Of a DNA stretch of 64,000 nucleotides, positions 49,624-58,322 are shown one piece after another. Made by a program: the position numbers and the translations under genes. Numbering within the stretch: the stretch's first letter is position 1; each line of letters starts with the position of its first letter. The DNA is from Desulfovibrio sp. (GTDB taxonomy: Bacteria > Desulfobacterota > Desulfovibrionia > Desulfovibrionales > Desulfovibrionaceae), in assembly GCA_017396005.1 (NCBI GenBank), contig JAFQNG010000058.1, positions 18,284 to 82,283 on the forward strand. The letters are read 5' to 3'. The notes beneath the pieces are model-generated. The model worked only from the letters and a program-made list of their open reading frames with translations. It ran no database searches and was not told the DNA's origin.

Positions 49624-51261
49624 TTACAACAGCTCTGACTCTGCCCGTTTGGTGTCACCTTCCAGAGCGGCTGCCCAAAAACGCAGATGTGCAGACAACT
49701 GTGCGGTAAACTGCAGGAGTTCATCCATGCGGCCGCCACGCTCCTGCCGAAGCTCACGCCAGAAAAAGCCCAGAGAGGCCAGCGGCTGGCAGACACCCAG
49801 AATATCCTGCACCCGTTCGCAGTTACGCAGAAAAAGCTGCCCGGCCTGAGCGCTTTTGCCCAGCAGGCGGCCCTGCTCAGTCAGGAGGTCCAGCAGGCGC
49901 ACTGTCTGATACAGCACGGGCACAACCTGAGTCCGCACACTCTGCGGGCAGGGCAGAGGCATGTTTTGCTGCATGCTGCCCGGGCTGGCTCCACTCATTT
50001 CGTCAAGAATCCGACACCAGAAAAAACGCTGCCAGGCCAGCCAGAGAGTACGCTCTTCCGTATCATGGCCAGAAAGGGAACGTACTGCCGCGAAACCACG
50101 AACATCACTCTCTGTCTTCCAAACCCGCGCCCGGGTACAAAGCTCAGGGTTCAGGCCGTCTTCCCAGTGCCCACTGCGCAGCCATCCAAGAATCAGCTCT
50201 GCCACCGGGCCGGGCGTCAGATACTCAAGACAGACATGGTCATCAGTACAGGCGCGCCTGTAGGCACAGGGATGGCACGACAGAGCAGGCTCCAGACAGC
50301 AGCAGCCAGGCAGGTAAGGCCCGGTATCCCAGGGTTGGGCCGTAGCCAGAAAGAACGCCAGGCAGGGCACACCGAGACCGGCGGCCAAATGCATGGTGCC
50401 GGTATCGTTGGTGACCAGCAGCCGGCATTCTGTCAGCAGTGCCGCAAGCGTCGGGATGTCTGTGCTGCCCACGGCATTGACAAAGGGGCCTTGTGCTGCT
50501 GCCGCGTAGGCTTCGGCCAACGCCCTCTCAGACGATGTGCCCAGCAGAACCGGGCACAGACCCGCCGCCTGATACAAAGTATCCCCCAGAGCGGCGAAAG
50601 AGCTTACGGGCCATTGCCGGCGGGCCTCACTGGCCCCCAGCTGCAGGGCCACAAAACCATGAGGCCGACCACTGTCTGGCATGGCTGCTGCCAAAATTTC
50701 CTGTGCGCGGGCACAGGCAGCCGCATGGGGCTGTTGCAGGCTGTTCCTGCCCGGGCGTGCCGCCACACCAGAAGCAAGCAGGCTGCTGCCGGCCATGCGG
50801 AACATGTCCACAAGGTTAAACGGGGTACTCTGGCGCTGCCGTATGGCACCGCTGAGAAAGGAAAGCCAGACGCTTTCATTATAACCGAAGCCTTCGGCAT
50901 CAAGACCGAAACCCATGAGGGCATCAGGCGTGGGGGCCAGGAGCCTGCCCAGTAAACGGGCCGGTAATGTGGCCGTCAGATTGATGATATGCGTGGGACT
51001 GCCCTCATGGCGTATGCTGTGGGCCAGATTGAGCATGAAGGCAGCAGCCTGACGCCAGTCCTGCTCAATCAGGGCCATGACCCGACCACCGGGCAGAGGC
51101 CAGGCCCTGTCTACATGCCGGAGGAGTGGCACGGCCGGAGAAAAATTGTCCAGACAGACAAGACCGACACGATGCCCGCTGTCGTGCAGATCATGGATGA
51201 GAGCCTGACTTTGCAGCAGGTCGCCGAAACGGGTCAGATTCAGCAGCAGAACGTCAGCCAC
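49624..51261 (-). CDS. glycosyltransferase family 9 (heptosyltransferase-like)
   Basis: A 545-residue protein. The N-terminal 350 residues are GT9: MADVLLLNLTRFGDLLQSQALIHDL start, GFVALQLGASEARRQWP and TNDTGTMHLAAGLGVPCLAFFLATAQPWDTGPY. A Cys-rich stretch (CCCLEPALSCHPCAYRRACTDDHVCLEY) follows, seen in flagellum-linked GT9 proteins. The last 200 residues are a helical extension not found in LPS heptosyltransferases. Context with a FlgN-like protein suggests glycosylation of a flagellar protein; LPS synthesis is the alternative. It is 20 bases behind the lysozyme-like gene's stop. Confidence 0.75.
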   Translation of the reverse strand: MADVLLLNLTRFGDLLQSQALIHDLHDSGHRVGLVCLDNFSPAVPLLRHVDRAWPLPGGRVMALIEQDWRQAAAFMLNLAHSIRHEGSPTHIINLTATLPARLLGRLLAPTPDALMGFGLDAEGFGYNESVWLSFLSGAIRQRQSTPFNLVDMFRMAGSSLLASGVAARPGRNSLQQPHAAACARAQEILAAAMPDSGRPHGFVALQLGASEARRQWPVSSFAALGDTLYQAAGLCPVLLGTSSERALAEAYAAAAQGPFVNAVGSTDIPTLAALLTECRLLVTNDTGTMHLAAGLGVPCLAFFLATAQPWDTGPYLPGCCCLEPALSCHPCAYRRACTDDHVCLEYLTPGPVAELILGWLRSGHWEDGLNPELCTRARVWKTESDVRGFAAVRSLSGHDTEERTLWLAWQRFFWCRILDEMSGASPGSMQQNMPLPCPQSVRTQVVPVLYQTVRLLDLLTEQGRLLGKSAQAGQLFLRNCERVQDILGVCQPLASLGFFWRELRQERGGRMDELLQFTAQLSAHLRFWAAALEGDTKRAESELL

Positions 51262-51280
51262 GACCGGCCCTTCACGCTGC

Positions 51281-52396
51281 TCATGCCAAAGCCGTATTCT
51301 TGCCGGCGTCCAGCATATTCAACGCCATGAGACGCTCTTCACGAAAGCGGCTCTGCACGGCGGCCTGCACCTGTGCACTGGAAGAACCAAACTGCCCTGC
51401 CCGCAGTTTATAGACATTGCTGATCAGCTTGCGCTCATAACCAGGCTCGGAAGGCTTGCCGCTGAGGCTGTCAGCCCTGTCGAAAAGCCGGGCAGCGCCT
51501 GCCGGACCATGCTGCACGGCCGTACTCCAGATGACTTCCCGCATGACTGGAGACAGGGTATCGACCTCAAGGCCGGTCCGCTCGGCAATGGCAGCCACCG
51601 CAGGCTTGTAATGACTTTCGCGGATAAAATCTTCCTGCAGTTCTTCAAAGCGCTGGGGCTGTTCTCTGGCAATGGCCCGCCATTCATTGGGCATGGCCCC
51701 GCGCCGGCTGCCGGTATTGGCAGGCCCGGCCTCACGCAGCCGCTTTGCCAGATCCGGTGCCTGCTCATCCAGAAAACTCAAAAACTTTTTCATGCTGCCT
51801 ACACGTGAGGCTATCTGATATTTGCCATAGGATGTTCCGCCGTTGCGGTCATAGCCGATGGCGGCAATACCCTCCTGGCCGGACTCAAAACGGGCAGAAA
51901 GGCAGCCCATGGCCTCACTGTGCTTTTCCTGCGTGGCCTTCTGACGACGTGCCGCATGCGCGCCTGCAGGCGGTACATCTCCCATACCCGGAGCTGTGAG
52001 CCGGTTGTCAAAAGCAGAGGTCATACGACGCAGATGGCGGGCCTGACCCATACTGCGGGCCAGATCCAGGGTAGAGCCATTACCTGCCAGGCTCTGCATC
52101 ATACCATCAAGCGCCTGCGTCTGACGCATGTCAGCCTGAGCCCGGGTCAGGGTCTGAAAACGCATGAGATCACTGGGCGAACGCCCGGCCAGTACAGGGC
52201 TGCCCCCTGCAGGCAGGATGGCTGGCTGGGCCTGTGCAGGGCCTGTCGGCTGGGGAGCAGCATCGGCTCCGGCATTGATGAAAGCGGCAAAACGAGAGGC
52301 ATCCCCGCCGCCCGTGCTGGTCGCACGCCGATGGGCTGCGGCAGTCTGGTTCATCTGTTCACTCGGTGGCCGTATCATCCAGGACGAATATGGCAT
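51281..52396 (-). CDS. lysozyme-like / peptidoglycan hydrolase-like protein
   Basis: A 371-residue protein. The first 150 residues are Ala/Gln-rich and low-complexity. The second half has ESGQEGIAAIGYDRNGGTSYGKYQIASRVGSMKKFLSFL, which resembles the chitosanase/lysozyme-like domain found in VgrG-associated and some phage proteins, with the ESG Glu as a possible general acid. ATG 52396 follows GAGGAGG. Being first in a run with GT9 and FlgN-like genes, it may locally open peptidoglycan for flagellar assembly, much as FlgJ does. No signal peptide is seen, as with rod-channel-exported proteins. Confidence 0.6.
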   Translation of the reverse strand: MPYSSWMIRPPSEQMNQTAAAHRRATSTGGGDASRFAAFINAGADAAPQPTGPAQAQPAILPAGGSPVLAGRSPSDLMRFQTLTRAQADMRQTQALDGMMQSLAGNGSTLDLARSMGQARHLRRMTSAFDNRLTAPGMGDVPPAGAHAARRQKATQEKHSEAMGCLSARFESGQEGIAAIGYDRNGGTSYGKYQIASRVGSMKKFLSFLDEQAPDLAKRLREAGPANTGSRRGAMPNEWRAIAREQPQRFEELQEDFIRESHYKPAVAAIAERTGLEVDTLSPVMREVIWSTAVQHGPAGAARLFDRADSLSGKPSEPGYERKLISNVYKLRAGQFGSSSAQVQAAVQSRFREERLMALNMLDAGKNTALA

Positions 52397-52554
52397 ATGC
52401 TTCCTCCTCATGCGTCTCTCGCTCCCTGATCACAGGGAATACGAAGGGCAAGGAAAAAGAAGCAAAGACAGTGCCAAGACTGGAATACTGCGGAAATACA
52501 GGAGGTATCTGCGCTGATGCCAAATATCCGACAGGCAGCTCAGACCATGCCAGC

Positions 52555-53193
52555 CTACTGTGAACCAGCCTGTGTATCAGGCTCTGGCCGGGCTTCGTCA
52601 GCTTCGGGCAAAGGGATGCCCATACTGATCTCCCGTCCCAATACTTCGGCGAAGACGCTGGGAAGGTCGGCATCCTGCCGCAGCTCGCGCCGCAACAGCA
52701 GGCCGATGCGCAATCGGCTGTTATCCACGGCATTACGGCGGGAAACATTTTTCATTCGCGCCCGGCTGGGACGCTTGTGGCTTGGTATGCGCCGCTGCAC
52801 CAGCAGTACATCAGCCAGCAGAGCCGTAGCGCCCTGGCCCGAAAAAAGGGACGGACTGCCATAACCGCTGTCTACCACAGCACGCAGGCTTTCCGCATCA
52901 GCCGGGCCAGCAGCCAGCAGGGTGATCTGAACGATATAGCCTGCCATGCTGGGGTTTTCGGTCAAAGCATAGCCCTTGCGCTCCAGCCAGGACTGAGCCA
53001 GTGCACGCAGCTGAGGTACATGTCTGCTTTCATCGCGGGCCCCTACATAGACCACACGGGCTATCTCGGCATCGGCCTGCCAGTCCAGCTGTCCGGAGCG
53101 CATGACATCAATATCATCAGGCCCGACCTGACGTATGCAGGCCGACGTCAGAGACAGGCACAGCAGTAATACCGCCAGAACAGTTTTCGGCAT
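52555..53193 (-). CDS. TraT-like lipoprotein
   Basis: A 212-residue lipoprotein (lipobox LTSAC at residues 15-19) with a TraT-like body: RVVYVGARDESRHVPQLRALAQSWLERKGYALTENPSMAGYIVQITLL and VVDSGYG resemble the early half of TraT. The Gly-rich hydrophobic segment of TraT is missing here; a basic stretch (RIPSHKRPSRARMKNVSRRNAV) takes its place. It probably sits at the outer membrane. It is 12 bases behind a second TraT-like gene. A role in surface exclusion or serum resistance cannot be assumed. Confidence 0.65.
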   Translation of the reverse strand: MPKTVLAVLLLCLSLTSACIRQVGPDDIDVMRSGQLDWQADAEIARVVYVGARDESRHVPQLRALAQSWLERKGYALTENPSMAGYIVQITLLAAGPADAESLRAVVDSGYGSPSLFSGQGATALLADVLLVQRRIPSHKRPSRARMKNVSRRNAVDNSRLRIGLLLRRELRQDADLPSVFAEVLGREISMGIPLPEADEARPEPDTQAGSQ

Positions 53194-53205
53194 AGCCCCT
53201 CCAGG

Positions 53206-53859
53206 TCATGAAGGTTGCAGAGCGTTGACGATCTCCATGCAGAGCCTGTCTTCCAGGGCAGGCAGTATGGCTGCCCTGTCCATGTCCTTACCCTCTGCTC
53301 TGACAGTGAGGGGGCGCATGTCATCGTCACCGGGCGTGCGTCCATCGTTGCGTATGCCCACCAGGGCACGCATGCCCCAGAGTTTGCAGCTGCCCTGGCT
53401 GTCCAGAAAAACCGTGCCCAGACCCACCAGCAGACCGGCCCCGGCCCCCCATGCAGTGCCGTGCCGCCCCTCGCCGATGGAGCCACCCAGAAGTGCGCCC
53501 AGCACAGTACCAGTGGTGGCCCCGGCCAGGGTCTGCCCCGCGCTGACAGGGGCATTGGAACTGCCCAGGGGAAAGACATCCTCTATACACACACGAATAC
53601 GCACCCCGGCCCCTTCAGCCCTGTCCACCGGGTCCAGACCCCGCTCGCTCTGTATGTAGGCCGTGAGCATGGATGCCAGATCTTCATTAAGTGCGCTGTC
53701 ACCGCCACTGACTGCCACATGAACCTTCTGCCCGCCTGTCACACGCACCCTAGACAGAGCCTCGGAAGCATCCGCTCCCTGCGGTACGGCCTTACCGCTG
53801 CAGGCAGCCAGCAGACAGACAAGGAGCAGGAGAGGAACGAAACGACATATACGATCCAT
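53206..53859 (-). CDS. TraT-like lipoprotein with glycine-zipper segment
   Basis: A 217-residue lipoprotein (lipobox LLAAC). It has the TraT architecture including the Gly-rich hydrophobic hairpin TLAGATTGTVLGALLGGSIGEGRHGTAWGAGAGLLVGLGTVF near residues 110-150. It is upstream of the other TraT-like gene and probably co-transcribed. The two seem to share parts of an ancestral TraT-like protein. Location: outer membrane, inferred from lipobox and family. Function in sulfate reducers is unknown. Confidence 0.65.
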   Translation of the reverse strand: MDRICRFVPLLLLVCLLAACSGKAVPQGADASEALSRVRVTGGQKVHVAVSGGDSALNEDLASMLTAYIQSERGLDPVDRAEGAGVRIRVCIEDVFPLGSSNAPVSAGQTLAGATTGTVLGALLGGSIGEGRHGTAWGAGAGLLVGLGTVFLDSQGSCKLWGMRALVGIRNDGRTPGDDDMRPLTVRAEGKDMDRAAILPALEDRLCMEIVNALQPS

Positions 53860-54029
53860 AACGCAAACTTTACCTTCTTTTATATTTTTTAGCCCAGTTT
53901 CGGGCTGCTGTCCAGCCGGATCACGACAGGCGCAGGCATCACCGCACTTGACGCCGCAAACTTTTTTCGTATCTTGCCCTTACAAAATCACAGCCACAGC
54001 CACAGACAGGCCGTGGTCGAGGACAGCGC

Positions 54030-56270
54030 ATGGGCAAACAGCTGATCATAGTGGAATCTCCGGCTAAGGTGAAAACCATCAAAAAATTTCTGGGCTCCCA
54101 GTATATGGTGCAGGCCAGCGTAGGGCATGTGCGTGACCTGCCCGCAGGCAGCCTCGGCGTGGATGAAGAACATGATTTTACGCCGCAGTATGAGGTCATC
54201 GAAAACAAAAAAAATGTCGTCAGCGAGCTGAGAGCAGCTGCAGCCAAGGCCGATACCGTCTATCTGGCCCCTGACCCGGACCGTGAAGGCGAAGCCATAG
54301 CCTGGCATGTGGCTGAACTCATCCGCGACAAGGCCAGAGAGATCAAGCGTATACAGTTCAATGAAATCACGGCCAAAGCCGTCAAAGATGCCCTGCAGCA
54401 TCCACGCGAGCTCAACGCCCATCTTTTCGATGCACAGCAGGCCCGGCGCGTACTGGACAGGCTGGTAGGCTACAAGATATCGCCTCTGCTCTGGAAGACC
54501 ATCAAGCGTGGCATCTCAGCAGGGCGGGTACAGTCGGTAGCCCTGCGTCTCATAGTGGAGCGCGAACTGGAGCGAGAGGCCTTCAAGCCGGAAGAATACT
54601 GGCTGTTCAGGGCGCATCTTGCCGCCGACAGCCCGCCACCCTTCAGGGCCGAGCTTGCCAGGATCTCTGGCAAGAAAGCTGTTATCGGCAATGCACAGGC
54701 GGCGCAGGAGCTGGAAAATGCGCTGCACGGCCAGCCCTTTGTGGTGGAAAAGGTGGAAGAAAAAGAGCGCGAACGCGCACCGCAGCCGCCCTTCATCACC
54801 TCTACTCTGCAGCAGGCAGCCAACCAGCGCCTTTCCTATACAGCCAAGCGCACCATGAACATCGCCCAGCGCCTTTATGAAGGTGTGGAGCTGGGTGAAC
54901 GGGGCCTGACCGCCCTGATTACCTATATGCGTACAGACTCAACCCGCATAGCCGACGAAGCACGGCAGGCTGCCAGAGACTTCGTGCTTGAAAACTTTGG
55001 ACAGGACTATCTGCCCGGTAAGGAACGCGTATACAAAACCAAGGGCAGCGCACAGGATGCCCATGAAGCCATACGCCCTGTAGATGTGCACATCACCCCA
55101 GATATGGTCAAAGCCCATCTGCCGCCGGAGCAGTACAATCTCTACCGCCTCATCTGGGCACGCTTTCTGGCCTCACAGATGGCTGGTGCACGCTTTCATG
55201 ACACTACGGCGCAGATTGTCTGCGCCCACACGCAGTGGCGGGCCAGGGGCGAACGTCTGCTCTTTCCCGGCTTTCTGGCTGTGCTGCCGCGTGGCAAGGA
55301 AGAAGGCGACAGCGAGTTGCCGCCGCTGACAGCAGGGCAGGCCCTTACCCTTGAACGGCTGGAAAAGGAACAGAAATTCACCCAGCCGCCGGCCCGCTAC
55401 AGCGAAGCCAGCCTGGTGCGTGAGCTGGAAGAGCGCGGCATTGGCCGGCCCTCCACCTATGCGGCCATCATCTCTACCCTGCAGGACCGGGATTATGCCC
55501 GCCTCAGCGAGCGCCACTTCATCCCCACAGACCTGGGCCGGGTGGTCTGCGACCAGCTGACCGGTCACTTTGCCCGGCTCATGGACACCGGCTTCACAGC
55601 TCAGATGGAGGAAGACCTGGACAAGGTAGCCGAAGGCCGGGAGAACTGGGTCGATCTCATGCGCTCCTTCATGGCTGACTTCAATCCAACCCTGGAAGCG
55701 GCCGCCAGAAACATGCAGAGCCTCAAGGGCGGTCTGCCCGCCGGGCTGGACTGCCCGCAGTGCGGCAAGGCCCTGCTGATCAAATTCGGCAAGAGCGGCC
55801 CCTTTCTGGCCTGCAGCGGCTATCCGCAATGCCGCTATACCAGCAACTTTGTCCGCACCGAAGACGGCAGCGTGGAGGCCGTAGCCGCTGAAAAGCCGCA
55901 CTACGAAAAAGTGGGCCAGTGCCCGCGCTGCAGCAAAGACCTGGTCATCAAACGCTCCCGCACAGGCAGCCGTTTCATCGCCTGCACCGGCTATCCGGAC
56001 TGCGACCATGCGGCACCCTTTTCTACCGGCGTACCCTGCCCACGCTGCGGCAAGGGCGCTCTGGTGGAAAAAAGCAGCAAGCGCGGCAAGATATTCTACT
56101 CCTGTGACCAGTACCCGCAGTGTGATTTTGCCCTGTGGGACAGGCCCCTGCCCGAGGCCTGCCCCCGTTGCGGCTCGCCCTATCTGGTAGAGAAAAAAAG
56201 CCGTGACGGGCTTGCCACTGTCTGCCCGGTCAAAGGCTGCGGTTACCGCAGGGAGGAAAACCATGACTGA
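54030..56270 (+). CDS. topA: DNA topoisomerase I
   Basis: A 746-residue type IA topoisomerase relaxing negative supercoils. Toprim domain: MGKQLIIVESPAKVKTIKKFLG with the conserved Glu, and APDPDREGEAIAWH with DxDxE metal ligands. The catalytic Tyr is in ALITYMRTDSTRIA near residue 303. The C-terminus carries four Cys4 zinc ribbons, starting CPQCGKALL, CPRCSKDLV, CPRCGKGAL and CPRCGSPYL. The last 8 bases overlap the next gene. Confidence 0.95.
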   Translation: MGKQLIIVESPAKVKTIKKFLGSQYMVQASVGHVRDLPAGSLGVDEEHDFTPQYEVIENKKNVVSELRAAAAKADTVYLAPDPDREGEAIAWHVAELIRDKAREIKRIQFNEITAKAVKDALQHPRELNAHLFDAQQARRVLDRLVGYKISPLLWKTIKRGISAGRVQSVALRLIVERELEREAFKPEEYWLFRAHLAADSPPPFRAELARISGKKAVIGNAQAAQELENALHGQPFVVEKVEEKERERAPQPPFITSTLQQAANQRLSYTAKRTMNIAQRLYEGVELGERGLTALITYMRTDSTRIADEARQAARDFVLENFGQDYLPGKERVYKTKGSAQDAHEAIRPVDVHITPDMVKAHLPPEQYNLYRLIWARFLASQMAGARFHDTTAQIVCAHTQWRARGERLLFPGFLAVLPRGKEEGDSELPPLTAGQALTLERLEKEQKFTQPPARYSEASLVRELEERGIGRPSTYAAIISTLQDRDYARLSERHFIPTDLGRVVCDQLTGHFARLMDTGFTAQMEEDLDKVAEGRENWVDLMRSFMADFNPTLEAAARNMQSLKGGLPAGLDCPQCGKALLIKFGKSGPFLACSGYPQCRYTSNFVRTEDGSVEAVAAEKPHYEKVGQCPRCSKDLVIKRSRTGSRFIACTGYPDCDHAAPFSTGVPCPRCGKGALVEKSSKRGKIFYSCDQYPQCDFALWDRPLPEACPRCGSPYLVEKKSRDGLATVCPVKGCGYRREENHD

Positions 56271-56916
56271 CCATGAAAAACAGTCTTCTGACCACAGCCC
56301 GGCCGGACAGGACACGCTGGACCGGCTGGACCTGACCCCCTCAGAAGAGAGCGCCACGGACGACCTGCGGCCTGCGGCAGACACGTCTGGACCGGACGCG
56401 CAGGAGGACATCCTGCCGGACGCGCCGGTACTCCTGCTCTGCGGCGACAGCCCCGAATCCCGGGCCACAGCCCTGCTGGCCCGGCAGTGCGGTTTTCTGG
56501 TAGATGTGGTGGATGATGACACGGAAGACGATAATGACCTGGAAAGCGCCTTCCCTGTGGCACGGCGCTGCCTGCGTCTGCCGGGTTTTGACCATCTGGT
56601 GGAGACCTGTGGGATCGGACGGGAGTACTATGTGGCTGTCATGACGCGCGAGCCCGAACTTTCCTGCCATGTGCTGGCCCAGGCCCTGGAAAGCCCGGCC
56701 GCCTATGTGGGCATGCTGGGCGGCCGCCGCAAGCGGGACTCCATATACGACATATTGCGTGAGGAAGGTGTGCCTCTGGCAGAGCTTGCCGTTGTGCGCT
56801 GCCCCATAGGTCTGCCCATAGGGGCTCAGAACCCGCAGCAGGTCGCCGTAGCCATAGTGGCCGAGCTGCTGGCTGCGCGGGCCAATACCTTGCAGCGCAT
56901 GCGCTTTGATGAGTAA
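56263..56916 (+). CDS. XdhC-like Rossmann-domain protein
   Basis: A 217-residue protein. Residues 50-215 match the C-terminal Rossmann half of XdhC/CoxI: LLLCGDSPESRATALLARQCGFLVDVVDDD, YVGMLGGRRKRDSIYDILREEGV and CPIGLPIGAQNPQQVAVAIVAELLA. The N-terminal XdhC domain with its Cys is absent; it is replaced by a disordered acidic leader. XdhC-like proteins handle or sulfurate molybdenum cofactor for hydroxylases. ATG 56263 follows GGGAGG and overlaps the topA stop, so the gene is coupled to topA. Confidence 0.75.
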   Translation: MTDHEKQSSDHSPAGQDTLDRLDLTPSEESATDDLRPAADTSGPDAQEDILPDAPVLLLCGDSPESRATALLARQCGFLVDVVDDDTEDDNDLESAFPVARRCLRLPGFDHLVETCGIGREYYVAVMTREPELSCHVLAQALESPAAYVGMLGGRRKRDSIYDILREEGVPLAELAVVRCPIGLPIGAQNPQQVAVAIVAELLAARANTLQRMRFDE

Positions 56917-56949
56917 GGCAGGCTTTACCTGCTGCGGTAAAGCCTGCCT
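56916..56949. terminator. perfect 14-bp hairpin between convergent genes
   Basis: AGGCAGGCTTTACC-TGCTGC-GGTAAAGCCTGCCT begins in the stop codon of the XdhC-like gene and ends eight bases before the glmU stop. It has no T-run, but its place between converging genes suggests a two-way transcription end. Confidence 0.7.
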
Positions 56950-56956
56950 GTGCGGG

Positions 56957-58309
56957 CTACCCCCTGCGCGGCAGGTTTTTCTGCCTGCCCCGGGCAACGG
57001 CCATTTCGTTGTCAGGAACGTCTCTGGTGATGACTGAGCCTGCCCCCACCAGCGCGCCTTCACCGACCCGTACCGGGGCCACTAGGGCTGTATTGCTGCC
57101 GATGAAGGCCCGCGGGCCTATGGCTGTCTGATACTTGTGTTTGCCATCGTAATTGCAGGTAATGGTACCAGCGCCGATATTGGCCCCTTCGCCGATGGTG
57201 GCGTCGCCCAGATAGCTCAGATGATTGGCCTTGGCCCCCCTGCCCAGGCGGGCCTTTTTCAGCTCCACAAAATTGCCCACATGGGCATCTTCTGCCAGCT
57301 CAGCGCCGGGGCGCAGGCGTGCGAACGGCCCCACCAGGGCCCCTTCGCCTACCTGTGCCCCTTCCAGATGGCAGAAAGAACGTATCTGCGCACCGGCAGC
57401 GATATGGCAGTCCCGCACCACACAATGCGAGGCAATGGAGGCCCCGCGCGCCACAAAAGACCGTCCATAGATTTCGCAGGGGCCGGTCAGTTCCGCACCA
57501 GGCTCAATGACGCTCAGCGGGCTTATGCGTATCTGAGCAGGCGCGTGCAGCATGACCCCGGAAGACAGCAGGGCTGCCACAGTGCGAGCCTGCAGCCTTT
57601 CTTCCATATGGGCCAGCTCCTGCGGTGCGTTGACACCCATGAGGCTCTCATCACTGCCGCAGTCTATGCCGCGCACGGTCAGGCCACGGGCCACGGCCAG
57701 GCCGACGAGATCAGTAATATAATATTCGCCGCTTCTGTTTTCATTGCTCAGGCACGGCAGCAGCGTCTGCGCCAGAGAGAGCGAAAGCAGGTACATGCCG
57801 GCATTGACCTCGCCCGTGACCGGACCATGCAGGGCCGTATCATAGTCTTTTGCCTCCACGATGCCGTGCACTTCACCACCCTGCCGTACCACACGCCCGT
57901 AGGCCCCGGCATCGCTCAGGGTGATGGAAGCAAAGGCCAAGTCAGCCTGCCCTGCTCTGCCCATGAAATCCCGCACTACGTCTTCAGTAAGCAGCGGCGT
58001 ATCGCCGTTGACCACCAACACGCGGTCACAGCCTGCCTCAGTCAGCGCAGGCAGGGCCTGCAGCAGGGCATGACCGGTACCGAGCTGCTCTGTCTGCCGT
58101 ACGAAGCGCGCATGGGGAAAGGCTGCCTCCACCATTTCAGCCCTGTGCCCCACCACCATCCAGATATCTTCTCCGAACACAGGGGCCAGCGCTGCCTGTA
58201 CCCAGGTCAGCATGGGTTCACCCAGCAGGTTCTGCAGCACCTTGGGCTTATCCGAACACATGCGGGTTCCCTTGCCTGCAGCCAGAATCAGGGCAGCGTT
58301 TTTTGCCAT
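56957..58309 (-). CDS. glmU: bifunctional N-acetylglucosamine-1-phosphate uridyltransferase/acetyltransferase
   Basis: A 450-residue GlmU making UDP-GlcNAc for peptidoglycan and LPS. The N-terminal pyrophosphorylase has ALILAAGKGTRMCSDKPKVLQ and VLVVNGDTPLL; the C-terminal left-handed beta helix has the hexapeptide repeats, KKARLGRGAKANHLSYLGDA and GAGTITCNYDGKHKYQT with the catalytic His region. It begins 13 bases after the clpB stop. Confidence 0.95.
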   Translation of the reverse strand: MAKNAALILAAGKGTRMCSDKPKVLQNLLGEPMLTWVQAALAPVFGEDIWMVVGHRAEMVEAAFPHARFVRQTEQLGTGHALLQALPALTEAGCDRVLVVNGDTPLLTEDVVRDFMGRAGQADLAFASITLSDAGAYGRVVRQGGEVHGIVEAKDYDTALHGPVTGEVNAGMYLLSLSLAQTLLPCLSNENRSGEYYITDLVGLAVARGLTVRGIDCGSDESLMGVNAPQELAHMEERLQARTVAALLSSGVMLHAPAQIRISPLSVIEPGAELTGPCEIYGRSFVARGASIASHCVVRDCHIAAGAQIRSFCHLEGAQVGEGALVGPFARLRPGAELAEDAHVGNFVELKKARLGRGAKANHLSYLGDATIGEGANIGAGTITCNYDGKHKYQTAIGPRAFIGSNTALVAPVRVGEGALVGAGSVITRDVPDNEMAVARGRQKNLPRRG

Positions 58310-58322
58310 GTCATGCTCCTCA

